Source: Gemmatimonadota bacterium (GTDB taxonomy: Bacteria > Gemmatimonadota > Gemmatimonadetes > Gemmatimonadales > GWC2-71-9). Taken from it: a DNA stretch of 64,000 nucleotides. A program made the position numbers and the translations under genes. Of this stretch, positions 17,746 through 25,653 are shown piece by piece (position 1 is the stretch's first letter; the number at the start of each line of letters is the position of its first letter). The notes under the pieces were generated by a model that searched no databases, was not told the DNA's origin, and worked only from the letters and a program-made list of their open reading frames with translations. The DNA is taken from assembly GCA_003221035.1 (NCBI GenBank), contig QHUB01000012.1, positions 26,423 through 90,422 of the forward strand, written 5' to 3'.

Positions 17746-19002
17746 TTACTGCTTCAACCGCTCCATAAATCGATCCGCCACATCCTGCGACGCCACCCGC
17801 GCCAACACGTTGACGAGCGTGTCCGTGTCTTTGACACGGGCCGCAATGACCGCCTGGAGAAACCGCATGAAGACCGACTCGCCCAGCTCGGTCTCGAGCT
17901 GGTGGAGCACGACCGGACCCTTACGGTAGAACATTCCCGGCGCCAAACGCGGCGCGGCTGCACGATCGAATCCATAGATGGGCGGAAGGCCCTGACTTTG
18001 CTGCTCCTTTTCCCGCATCAACGCGTCGAACACCATCGGCCCACTCAAGCTTCTGATAGCCATCATTGCGGTGTACTCGGCGAAGCTTTCGTTGAGCCAG
18101 GCCTCGCGGCGACCTGCCTGTAACCACCAGTGGTGCGACAGCTCGTGCGCGACGTAGTGCAGATCGTCGCCGGTGTTCCGCCCCTTGGTCATCACGAAAT
18201 AGCCGTTGCGCGCGTACCCACCCTGCCCTTCGACCGAATACGGCCGAACCACCGCCGTGACGCGCCGCAACGGATCCGCCGCGCCGAGGAGCCGATTGAG
18301 GAAGTCGAGTGAATGGCGGATGTGAGCGAGGAGCGCTGGTGCGTCGTCTTCGGCCGGATTGGTGGACGCGATCCGCAAGTCGTAACCACCCGCGGTGTCG
18401 GCCACGATCTTGATATTTGGACTGAACACGAGATCGATGTCGATGTCCGGTGTCGTGGAGGTGACCAGCCAATCGTCTTCAGTCTTCCGCACCGAGCCGT
18501 TGCTCACGAGCTCTGACGTACGCAAGTCGCTGCGCACGATCATGTGATAGGTGAAACGGCGTGACGTAACGTTCGGAGGCACGGGAAACCAGAGGTTGTC
18601 GAGTCCCAGCTCCACATAGGCGTGCGCGCTGTCCCAAGCTTCTTCCAGCGGGGCACGATAGACAAAGCGCAGATCGATGCGCTCATGGGACGCGAGTGGG
18701 CGCGCGAGCGCGATCGACAGCGTGGGATCCCGGGACTGCCGATCGAAATCGAACGACGTGCAGGTTGCGCACGCGACGGTGTCGAGCTGCGCGCCGCTTG
18801 CAAGGTTGAGCCGAACCACCGGCTCGGCGCTATCGCCGGCGACGTAGCTGTAGGTGAGTCGTGCGCTGAACGTCCCCGTCCTCGTAGTGACATTGACTTC
18901 ACCATCGATACGAGACGGGGACTGCGGGATCGGTCGCGGCGCCGCCGATCGCTGGGAAGTACAGCCGACGAGCAAGCCGGCGACGCATGCAATCAATTTC
19001 AC
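17746..19002 (-). CDS. M1-like metallopeptidase, lipoprotein
   Basis: A lipoprotein signal (VGC, Cys 14) precedes a 400-residue exported domain. The zinc site HELSHHW (near residue 289) is followed by LNESFAEY, the usual gluzincin third-ligand motif. Only 14 residues separate the second His and the Glu, against 18 in classical M1 aminopeptidases, so this belongs to a shorter-loop branch. A GGYARNGY segment upstream occupies the place of the M1 GxMEN motif but does not match it, so exopeptidase activity is doubtful. It converges on the CocE gene with a 10-base gap. Confidence 0.75.
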   Translation of the reverse strand: MKLIACVAGLLVGCTSQRSAAPRPIPQSPSRIDGEVNVTTRTGTFSARLTYSYVAGDSAEPVVRLNLASGAQLDTVACATCTSFDFDRQSRDPTLSIALARPLASHERIDLRFVYRAPLEEAWDSAHAYVELGLDNLWFPVPPNVTSRRFTYHMIVRSDLRTSELVSNGSVRKTEDDWLVTSTTPDIDIDLVFSPNIKIVADTAGGYDLRIASTNPAEDDAPALLAHIRHSLDFLNRLLGAADPLRRVTAVVRPYSVEGQGGYARNGYFVMTKGRNTGDDLHYVAHELSHHWWLQAGRREAWLNESFAEYTAMMAIRSLSGPMVFDALMREKEQQSQGLPPIYGFDRAAAPRLAPGMFYRKGPVVLHQLETELGESVFMRFLQAVIAARVKDTDTLVNVLARVASQDVADRFMERLKQ

Positions 19003-19029
19003 TGGAAGATCCTATTGCACGCCAACTCT

Positions 19030-19272
19030 TCAGGCGCCAAGCCGATCGGTGTCCCGCTGCTTGGCGAGCAGCCGTTCCGTGAAATCCACCCGCTCCTCGA
19101 GCTCGGCCACCCGGCTCTGCATCGCTTCGAGATGTTGACGGAGCTCGCCGACTTCCGCCTCGTGTTCCGGTGCTGTGCCACGCCGCGGCCTTCCACCGAA
19201 GATCGCCTTGCTGACCTGCGCCGCGATGATGATGATGGCGACCCCGATGGCCCAGCTGGGGATCATGAACAT
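19030..19272 (-). CDS. small membrane protein, PspB-like
   Basis: The 80 residues consist of one N-terminal membrane helix (about 5-22) and a charged, predicted coiled-coil tail with regular heptads (about 40-75). This layout and length resemble phage-shock protein B, a small inner-membrane partner in envelope stress, but sequence identity cannot be claimed. No pspA or pspC is nearby. It lies 29 bases after the signal-peptidase-like gene and probably belongs to the same transcript. Confidence 0.6.
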   Translation of the reverse strand: MFMIPSWAIGVAIIIIAAQVSKAIFGGRPRRGTAPEHEAEVGELRQHLEAMQSRVAELEERVDFTERLLAKQRDTDRLGA

Positions 19273-19301
19273 GGTGTGCTAATCTAACGGATTGGCTCGC
19301 A

Positions 19302-20222
19302 CTAGAATCGCCGCCCAATGCGGCTCCAGCGAACCCCACCGCTGTGTCTGTCCCTACTGAAATAAATGACCAGCGGTCTGCCGCGGAGTTGGTTCAAGCC
19401 GAGCGCGCCCCAGAAGCGGCTGTCGGCGGACCTGTCGCGGTTATCACCCAACACGAATACCGAGTCCCGCGGGACCACGAGGGGACCCCAGTTGCGCATA
19501 TCGGGTCTGTATTCCGTTTCGCGCGCCGGCGGGGTAACGAGATGTCTCACCTGCCAGACAACCCCGCTGCCGAGATCCTCGCGCGCACTCGCCGCTGGGT
19601 CTATGAGCTGAATGAAGGGTTCGGCGACAGCTATCCCATTGCGCATGAGCACGCCATCGCGCATCGCCAATGTGTCACCGGGAAGCCCGACGACACGCTT
19701 GATGTTCACCAAGTCCGGCCTTGTAGGAAACTCGTGAACGACCACCTCGTTTTCACGAGGGACTTTTCCACGTAACCGCTTTGACGCAAGCACAAAGTCC
19801 CCGGAGAGCATCGTGGGTTCCATGGCGTCCGACGGTATTTTATACGCGTCGAGCCAATGCCGTTTGATCTCGTTCTTAACCGCTCCCTGCCAAAAGAACG
19901 CGCTCGCGAGAATGATCGCAGCATACCAGTACCAGCGATTGTAGGCCCGCAGCAGGAAAGGTTGGGGCGCGCGAGCCGCCGTTCGGCCGGCGCGTACTAA
20001 TACGATCACCCACGCGAGAATGGCGATTAATGGCGCAATGAACAGGGCGATGATCGGTGACATATAGAAGAGCGCGATGTTCACGGCCAACAGGGCGTAG
20101 AAAATCACGAAGCTTACAAGCCCTACTTCGGGGCGTCCGGCGTACAACTCACCGAGACCAGGCAGAAACAGCGAAAGCACCACCGCCTTCCAGCGAGCGC
20201 GCGGACGAGGTGCGATACCCAC
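19302..20222 (-). CDS. signal peptidase I-like membrane protein lacking the usual catalytic Ser
   Basis: The C-terminal half has S26 signal peptidase features: SGDFVLASKR, NIKRVVGLPGD with the general-base Lys (residue 175 from the chosen start), GDNRDRSADSRFWG. The box normally reading PSxSM is PSDAM here: the nucleophile position (residue 133) is Ala, encoded by GCC, while the Lys remains. A Ser two residues earlier is present. The N-terminal half has four or so membrane helices, more than standard LepB. I chose the GTG at 20222, two bases after the preceding stop; upstream in-frame codons overlap that gene. It is either an inactive homologue, a variant with a shifted nucleophile, or a sequence error. 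Confidence 0.75.
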   Translation of the reverse strand: MGIAPRPRARWKAVVLSLFLPGLGELYAGRPEVGLVSFVIFYALLAVNIALFYMSPIIALFIAPLIAILAWVIVLVRAGRTAARAPQPFLLRAYNRWYWYAAIILASAFFWQGAVKNEIKRHWLDAYKIPSDAMEPTMLSGDFVLASKRLRGKVPRENEVVVHEFPTRPDLVNIKRVVGLPGDTLAMRDGVLMRNGIAVAEPFIQLIDPAASAREDLGSGVVWQVRHLVTPPARETEYRPDMRNWGPLVVPRDSVFVLGDNRDRSADSRFWGALGLNQLRGRPLVIYFSRDRHSGGVRWSRIGRRF

Positions 20223-20223
20223 G

Positions 20224-21471
20224 CTACTTATTCTTGCTGCAGCTGCCCGGTGCCCCGACGGTCTGGGACCTGACACCGCCCATCTGCAACCAGCCGGTCT
20301 GCCCGGTCGCAGGATCCGTCATGTGCACCCACCACCGTTGCAGCGGTTCACGCATCATCCGCAACGCACCCCAGCCAACGTCGGACTCCTGACCACCCTG
20401 CGACCGCACGCGAGCAACCTTCGCCCCCGTATACGTGATGACATCGACTGTGTCGCCGACGGCAAGGCCAGCAGGTTTGCTGGTGTCCGGAACGACTACT
20501 GCGATGCCCGGCGGGTGCAGCACCATCGCGCCCTCGTCGGTCTGGACTGCCGCCCCTGAGGCGACCTGGCCAACGCTATCGGCGTCGGGGTTGGGCTCCG
20601 AGCGCAGAACGCCGCCGTCGAGCAACGTCCAGTTACCGTACTTGCAGCATTCGTACGGACAGACACCGCGCACGACGTATTCGGCGACGGGCGTCTCGGG
20701 CTCCTGAGCCGGATTGGCCGCAAGGGGCGGGGCTGCAGGAGGGGCACCGGAATCGACCGTCTCGGTATCAGCCGGCGGCTGGGATTTCTGGGCGGTTTGG
20801 CCACCACAAGCGGCCAGCGCTGCGCCGAGCAGGCTCACGAGCAGGCATGAAACGGCGGTGGGACGCAGTTGCGGCAGCAGCGCCTCCACGCGCTGTCGCA
20901 GGATCACCCACTCGGCGACGACCAGGTTCGGCACCCAGCAGAGCCAGGAGATCGTCTGATAGGCGGGCTCGAACGGAATGCCGGCCACCTGACTGAGCGG
21001 GAGATAGATGCGCAACGTGACGGCGGCGAACGTGAGTGCGTAGCTCCGGATCATCCAGCGGCGGTGCATCGCTTGATTGCCCGTGCGGATGTAGCGGTAT
21101 GCCATCCCCGTGCTGAACAGCCACAACGTCGCGAGCAGACCGAACCCCACATGGGTCGGGAGACCGTATTGCGAAATCGTCGCGAGCGCGAGCGCTCCCA
21201 CGCCGCCGAGCAGCACGCCAACAACATACGTCCTGCCCATCCAGCGATGGAGGTCAATACGCCTGGAGCGCAGCCGGGAATTATGCTGGAACGCCCCCAT
21301 GGCGAGCGCGATCCCGGAGCCTCCGAGGTGCAGGTATGCGGCGAGCGGCACAATCAGGAAGCGCTGCTGCAGAAAGGGTGGCCGCATTACCGGCATGAAC
21401 AATACGCCCATGGCGTACGCCGCAATGAGCAGCGCAAGCACGGTCATCACCCACCAGCCGAATCTCGACAT
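20224..21471 (-). CDS. DUF2306 membrane protein fused to a lipoprotein-like SH3 module
   Basis: Residues 1-195 of 415 form a DUF2306-type multi-helix membrane domain (HRWMGRTYV, HRRWMIRSY). The frame then continues into a segment that looks like a separate lipoprotein: basic Arg, hydrophobic run, lipobox LAAC (Cys 222), a Pro/Ala-rich linker, and a C-terminal Cys-rich SH3-like domain (CPYECCKYGNW, about 270-415). An in-frame GTG at residue 195 could start the second part alone. Either this is a true fusion, or two proteins are produced from one frame. The ATG overlaps the isomerase stop by one base. Confidence 0.65.
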   Translation of the reverse strand: MSRFGWWVMTVLALLIAAYAMGVLFMPVMRPPFLQQRFLIVPLAAYLHLGGSGIALAMGAFQHNSRLRSRRIDLHRWMGRTYVVGVLLGGVGALALATISQYGLPTHVGFGLLATLWLFSTGMAYRYIRTGNQAMHRRWMIRSYALTFAAVTLRIYLPLSQVAGIPFEPAYQTISWLCWVPNLVVAEWVILRQRVEALLPQLRPTAVSCLLVSLLGAALAACGGQTAQKSQPPADTETVDSGAPPAAPPLAANPAQEPETPVAEYVVRGVCPYECCKYGNWTLLDGGVLRSEPNPDADSVGQVASGAAVQTDEGAMVLHPPGIAVVVPDTSKPAGLAVGDTVDVITYTGAKVARVRSQGGQESDVGWGALRMMREPLQRWWVHMTDPATGQTGWLQMGGVRSQTVGAPGSCSKNK

Positions 21472-22334
21472 CAGGACTCCTCGCTCCAGCGCTTGATCGA
21501 CTCCAGGTAGCGGCGCGCGATCGCGCCGGATTCCTTGGGCGTCTCGGCGGGATCGGTAACGCTGTCGAGCTCGACCATGCCCCATCCATCGTAGCGGACG
21601 TCATCCAGCGCGGCGAACAATGCCTTGAGATCGACGCGGCCTCGCCCGAGCTCCACGAACCGATCACCCGCGAGATCCTTGATGTGGAGAAAAAGTAACC
21701 GTCCCGCGTGTTGTCGCACGGCTTGGGCGGGATCGCCGCCCGCCTGCTGGTAATGCGCGACGTCGAGCAGCAGACGCACGTAGCGCGGATCCGCCGCGTC
21801 GAGCACGCGCGTGACCTCTTCGGGCGACTGGCCGAGCGCGCCCATGTGGTTGTGATAGCCAAGCGGGATGCCGAGGTCGGCCGTGCGGCGGCCGATGTCG
21901 GTGAGCAGCTGTCCCATCCGGCGATAGTCCTCCGCCGTGGGCGCCCGGCCCTGCGGGCGATCATCGATGATTTGCAAGTACCGGCCGCCGGCGTCGCGCA
22001 GAAACTGCGCGTGTCGCACGTGCAGCGCGATGGTCTCGGCATCGCGGGCGGGATCGAGCGGCGCGTTGCCACTCGACAACGCGACGAAGACGAGATGCTT
22101 CCGGGCCAGCAGGTCTTTGAGCTCCGCGGGACGTTCGCCCCACATATCGAACGCCGGCTGTCGGAGCTGAATCCCGCGATAACCCAGCGCGGCGATGTCG
22201 TCGATCGCCTGCCGGTCATTGCCGTTCCAGGTGATGGCCGCGTAGCCGAAACGGACGCGGGCGGCGGCGCGAGGTCGCCACGCGACGACGCCCGCGGCCG
22301 CGGTCAAGGAGGCGAGAAAGTCGCGGCGCTTCAT
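21471..22334 (-). CDS. sugar phosphate isomerase/epimerase-like TIM-barrel protein, Tat-exported
   Basis: The 287 residues begin with a twin-arginine-like signal (MKRRDFLASLTAAAGVVAW), followed by a xylose-isomerase-like TIM barrel (FGYAAITWNG, YVRLLLDVAHYQQAGGDP, FLHIKDLAG). The conserved acidic and His metal-site residues of the AP_endonuc_2 family appear present. Exported members often work with DUF1080 hydrolases and Gfo/Idh/MocA enzymes on 3-keto sugars, and such genes lie about 12 kb away here. The substrate is not known. It overlaps both neighbours (ATGA with the esterase stop, one base with DUF2306). Confidence 0.8.
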   Translation of the reverse strand: MKRRDFLASLTAAAGVVAWRPRAAARVRFGYAAITWNGNDRQAIDDIAALGYRGIQLRQPAFDMWGERPAELKDLLARKHLVFVALSSGNAPLDPARDAETIALHVRHAQFLRDAGGRYLQIIDDRPQGRAPTAEDYRRMGQLLTDIGRRTADLGIPLGYHNHMGALGQSPEEVTRVLDAADPRYVRLLLDVAHYQQAGGDPAQAVRQHAGRLLFLHIKDLAGDRFVELGRGRVDLKALFAALDDVRYDGWGMVELDSVTDPAETPKESGAIARRYLESIKRWSEES

Positions 22335-23161
22335 TTCTTGGTCAGCCCTTGCGCATCCAACCAGTTGTAGAAGTCGTCGATCCAGTGATCGCTGCTGGTG
22401 CCCTGCTGCTTGAGCCCGAAACCGTGCCCTCCGGCGCTATACATGTGCGCCTCGGGGCGCTGGCCGGACTTGACGAGCGCATCGTAGAAGCGCGCCGCGA
22501 AATCGCGCGCAATCGCATCGTCCTGGGCCCACGCGAGAAACAGCGGCGGCAGGTGATGGGGGATCGCGGGCATCACCCCGAACGGCGCTCCGTAGATCAG
22601 GCCCGCGAAATTCGGGCGTCCCGCCGAGTCCTGCTGGAGCACCGTGCCGCTCGTCACCATCGCGCCGGCCGAGAAGCCCATGAACCCGACGCGCGCGGGC
22701 GATATCCCCCACTCGGCGGCGTGCTGGCGGACGACTTTGATCGCCTGGATTCCGTCGGCGATGCCGTAGCGGCCGGCGGTGTCCATGTCCATCTGGGGGA
22801 CGCCCTCGCCGCGCTTTTCGACGATCCGATACTTCAGCACGAATGCAGCGATGCCGTGCTGCTGCAGCGAGCGGGCGAGCGTGTTCGCCTCGAGATCGAT
22901 CGCGAGCGCAACGAAGGCGCCGCCGGGCGCGAGAATGATCCCCGTGCCGGTCGCCTTGCTCTTGTCCGGCAGGTACGCGGTCAGCGTCGGCGTGACGACG
23001 TTGAATATCACGGTCCCGAGGGGCGTGTTCTCGATGACGCGTTCCTGCTGCGTCCAATGCTCCGAGCCGGGAGCGACGCCCGGCCAGACGTTGACTGTCT
23101 GCGCCCGCGCCGTGGACACCATGATTGCAACGCCGAACACTCCAGCCCAGAGAGTCCGCAT
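22331..23161 (-). CDS. exported alpha/beta hydrolase, acetyl-esterase-like
   Basis: About 276 residues with a signal peptide ending around TARAQ and a BD-FAE/esterase-type fold: the oxyanion segment is written ILAPGGAF in place of HGGG, the nucleophile Ser is in GFSAGA, and a C-terminal AGGHGFG carries the His. Such enzymes deacetylate carbohydrates or cleave short acyl esters outside the cytoplasm. I prefer the ATG at 23161 over the one at 23179 because GGGAG lies just before it and it avoids overlapping the 42-residue gene upstream. Its context with the TIM-barrel gene suggests sugar-ester breakdown. Confidence 0.82.
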   Translation of the reverse strand: MRTLWAGVFGVAIMVSTARAQTVNVWPGVAPGSEHWTQQERVIENTPLGTVIFNVVTPTLTAYLPDKSKATGTGIILAPGGAFVALAIDLEANTLARSLQQHGIAAFVLKYRIVEKRGEGVPQMDMDTAGRYGIADGIQAIKVVRQHAAEWGISPARVGFMGFSAGAMVTSGTVLQQDSAGRPNFAGLIYGAPFGVMPAIPHHLPPLFLAWAQDDAIARDFAARFYDALVKSGQRPEAHMYSAGGHGFGLKQQGTSSDHWIDDFYNWLDAQGLTKK

Positions 23162-23169
23162 CGTCTCCC

Positions 23170-23298
23170 TCAATGGCACTGCACCGCGGGATCACCCGTG
23201 CCGAAGGTGCAGGCCTGGGAGGTCCGCGTGTGGACCAGGCCGAGCAGTGCAACAAAGATCGCGGTGATGCCGACGGTGCGGCGGGCGTATTCATCCAT
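23170..23298 (-). CDS. 42-residue small membrane/secreted protein
   Basis: An open frame from ATG at 23298 to TGA at 23170 encodes a basic start (MDEYARR), one hydrophobic segment (ITAIFVALLGLV) and a short tail with two cysteines ending in His. It fits a gap between two co-directional genes almost exactly: 4 bases after the stop of the gene before and 8 bases before the esterase start. This spacing is the main argument that it is translated. No homology is recognised. Confidence 0.5.
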   Translation of the reverse strand: MDEYARRTVGITAIFVALLGLVHTRTSQACTFGTGDPAVQCH

Positions 23299-23302
23299 CT
23301 TG

Positions 23303-23740
23303 TCAGTTTCCCGCGTCCCCCTCGAGGCGCGACGGGCGCACCAGCATCAGCGCCGCAATCGCCAGTACGCCGACCCCGGCCGGTACGGGCGTTCCGGTGA
23401 GGAGATAACCGACCCAGGCGACCAAACCCCCGCCCTCGATTATGGCCCACGTCACGAGCGCGATCCGAACCTCGTTGCTGGTCCAATAGTCGTCCGGGGT
23501 CTGGTCGACGGAACGCTGGGGAATCTTGGAACGAAACAGCACAAGCGCGGCAGCGAGGTTTCCAAGGCCGAGTCCCGCCGTCACAAAGCTCAGGATGGAC
23601 GCTCGGGGGAAGGACGGAGGGATTGTCCGGACCACAAAGAAGAAGACCACACCAACCAGCGCCACGCCCAGCACGAGTGCGGAGTGCAGGATCCGCGCAT
23701 GGCGTGCCGAAGCAATCGGAGAGGCGGGGGGCTGGCTCAT
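23303..23740 (-). CDS. four-helix membrane protein of unknown function
   Basis: The product has 145 residues with four hydrophobic segments (about 18-38, 46-67, 92-112, 116-133) and a hydrophilic loop between the second and third helices. I cannot name the family. The ATG at 23740 overlaps the stop of the preceding gene by one base (TGATG), so it is translationally coupled to that cytoplasmic protein. The open frame upstream of this ATG is antisense-like and not counted. Confidence 0.7.
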   Translation of the reverse strand: MSQPPASPIASARHARILHSALVLGVALVGVVFFFVVRTIPPSFPRASILSFVTAGLGLGNLAAALVLFRSKIPQRSVDQTPDDYWTSNEVRIALVTWAIIEGGGLVAWVGYLLTGTPVPAGVGVLAIAALMLVRPSRLEGDAGN

Positions 23741-24207
23741 CAATTCACCTTGAGGACGGCTTCGATAAAGCTCAGGCTCTTTGTCTCGACCCAGGCACCA
23801 GACACCGCCGTGATGCCAATCGTGCCGAGCCGATCGCCGCCGCCGGTTGGCGGCCGGCCTTTCCAAGGCGCCTGCTTGACCTCGCGGTGCACGACGATGC
23901 CGTAGCGGGGGTCGTAGCGGAAAATGAGGGCCGAAGCGAGCCCACCGCGCGGTGTGAAAGACAGCGCGACACTGGGGTACGCGTCGTCACGTTCGATGTG
24001 CTCGCGCACCGACGCCTGATGTCCCGCCGTCTGCATTTCGGCCATGATGATGTCGAGCACGGGGCGCACCACGGAGTGCAGGCGCTCACCGCACATGCGG
24101 CGGTCGGATTGATCCCGCGGCGTCTTGTCCGCCGGATTCTCCTTCGCGGCACGCTCAGAGTGCTGCTGCAGCAGCTTTTGCAGCTTGGCTTTGAATTCGT
24201 CTGACAT
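23740..24207 (-). CDS. conserved-looking cytoplasmic protein of unknown function
   Basis: The 155 residues begin with an amphipathic Lys/Gln-rich helix (KAKLQKLLQQHSER) followed by a charged linker and a mixed alpha/beta domain. No signal, membrane helix or catalytic motif is visible. In the 44 bases upstream, a short hairpin (CACTC/GAGTG) and a TATATT sequence about 10 bases before the ATG could mark the end of the HAD gene and a weak promoter. Function unknown. Confidence 0.65.
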   Translation of the reverse strand: MSDEFKAKLQKLLQQHSERAAKENPADKTPRDQSDRRMCGERLHSVVRPVLDIIMAEMQTAGHQASVREHIERDDAYPSVALSFTPRGGLASALIFRYDPRYGIVVHREVKQAPWKGRPPTGGGDRLGTIGITAVSGAWVETKSLSFIEAVLKVN

Positions 24208-24251
24208 GGAACATCGAATATATCACTCTGAAGAGTGGGAACCCGGCTGCC

Positions 24252-24899
24252 TTAGATGGTGACAACCAGACCATCTGATGCGACACGCACCTGAATACTC
24301 CGCAGATCGGGGATGGTGGCGTCCGCCTCGGCGAGATGGATGGGATCGTAGTTGGTCATGAGCGCGATCACCGTCGCGCCCGCCGCCTTGCCCGCGGCGA
24401 CACCCGCCGGCGCGTCCTCGAACACGATGCAGTCCGCGGGCGCGACACCAAGCCGCTCGGCGCCGAGGAGATAGGCATCCGGCGCGGGCTTGCCGCGCTT
24501 CGAGTCTTCGGCCACGACCATCACGTCCGGCGCGGGGACACCCGCGGCGCTCAGGCGCCGTCGAGCGAGCTCTCGCCCGCAAGACGTCACGATCGCCCAG
24601 CGATCCCGCGGTAGCGACGTGACGAGCTCGCGCGCGCCCGGGATGACCCGCAGTCCTTCGACGTCGACCAGCTCGGTCGCATCGAGCCACGCGACTTCTT
24701 CGTCTGTGGCGAGATGGGGCGCCAGCATGAGCAGCGTGTCACGCGCGCGACGCCCATGCGCGATGTGCAACACCTTGGCGACGTCGATCGGGTGGCGTTC
24801 CGCGGCCCAGCGCTGCCACGTGCGCTCGACGACGGCGCGCGAGTCCACGAGTACGCCGTCGAGGTCGAAGAGGAAGGCTTTCGCGCGAAGTGCGGGCAA
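24252..24899 (-). CDS. HAD-family hydrolase, beta-phosphoglucomutase/sugar-phosphatase-like
   Basis: The 215-residue cytoplasmic enzyme has the HAD motif I FLFDLDGVLVDS (Asp 12 nucleophile, Asp 14), a motif II Ser/Thr in IVTSCG, motif III Lys in KRGKPAPD and motif IV in VFEDAPAG. The helical cap after motif I and the KPAPDAYLLGAERLG signature place it with phosphatases of small sugar phosphates such as glycerol- or hexose-phosphates. It starts one base after the preceding gene's stop. The exact substrate cannot be read. Confidence 0.85.
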   Translation of the reverse strand: MPALRAKAFLFDLDGVLVDSRAVVERTWQRWAAERHPIDVAKVLHIAHGRRARDTLLMLAPHLATDEEVAWLDATELVDVEGLRVIPGARELVTSLPRDRWAIVTSCGRELARRRLSAAGVPAPDVMVVAEDSKRGKPAPDAYLLGAERLGVAPADCIVFEDAPAGVAAGKAAGATVIALMTNYDPIHLAEADATIPDLRSIQVRVASDGLVVTI

Positions 24900-24900
24900 G

Positions 24901-25578
24901 CTATTTGGGAGGAAGGGCCTCGACCTGGGCGGCGAGCGCCTCCATCTGTCTCTGGCGCAGCCGCGCCCAGCGAGGCAAGCGCAACGCGCCGCTCGCGATC
25001 ATCCCCGCGCCGCTCAAGGTCAGGAATGCGATGCCGGGAATCGCATCGCCGAGGTGGCCGCCGAGCGCACTCACGAGCGCGACCGTAGCGCCAATACCGA
25101 GGGCGGCGAAGCCAGCCCCCATTGCGGCGCGCGCCGCGCCGTGGACTGTTCCGAACCGGAGCCGATGGCCGGTGGCGGTCGGCTCGAGCAAGACCTGCAG
25201 ATTGCCGTTGGTCCACTGCCGCAGTGAACCATCGACGCGCGTGCGACCGCGCGCGTTGAAGACCTCGCGCAGCTGAACGACGAGCCGCTCCCACTCCTCG
25301 TCCGTGAGCCGGCGATGGAGGTTCACAGTTCGGGAAACGCCCAGCCGCAGACCGAGGAAAGTGCGCGACGCCGCGCCGGCGCGCGTATCGAGCGCGCGCG
25401 CGGCCTGCGCCACCGACTCCGGCGTAATGCCGACTTCGCGGCCGATCGCCTGGAGATCGGTGAGCGTCAGCCCTTCATCGGCCGGCACGTCCTGCCCAGA
25501 CTGCTCTGGGGACGGCGTCTCAGTCGCCGCCCGAAAGATCGCGGCGATCTCTTTGTCGCTGTAGCGGCGCTCGGCCAT
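24901..25578 (-). CDS. two-helix membrane protein of unknown function
   Basis: The start is set at the ATG at 25578; the longer open frame upstream gives basic nonsense-like sequence. The 225 residues have a cytoplasmic N-terminal part (YSDKEIAAIFRAA, then an alpha-helical TLTDLQAIGREVGIT segment), a beta-rich middle (about 75-145) and two membrane helices (about 148-168 and 178-197). I recall similar proteins in Gemmatimonadota but cannot give a function. It is the first gene of a long minus-strand run down to 17746. Confidence 0.65.
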   Translation of the reverse strand: MAERRYSDKEIAAIFRAATETPSPEQSGQDVPADEGLTLTDLQAIGREVGITPESVAQAARALDTRAGAASRTFLGLRLGVSRTVNLHRRLTDEEWERLVVQLREVFNARGRTRVDGSLRQWTNGNLQVLLEPTATGHRLRFGTVHGAARAAMGAGFAALGIGATVALVSALGGHLGDAIPGIAFLTLSGAGMIASGALRLPRWARLRQRQMEALAAQVEALPPK

Positions 25579-25653
25579 GCCGTAAGATGGTTGAAGCGAA
25601 TGCCCAACACCACGGCCCCCACGACGGCAGCGTGCCTCGAGGGCCAAAGCGAA

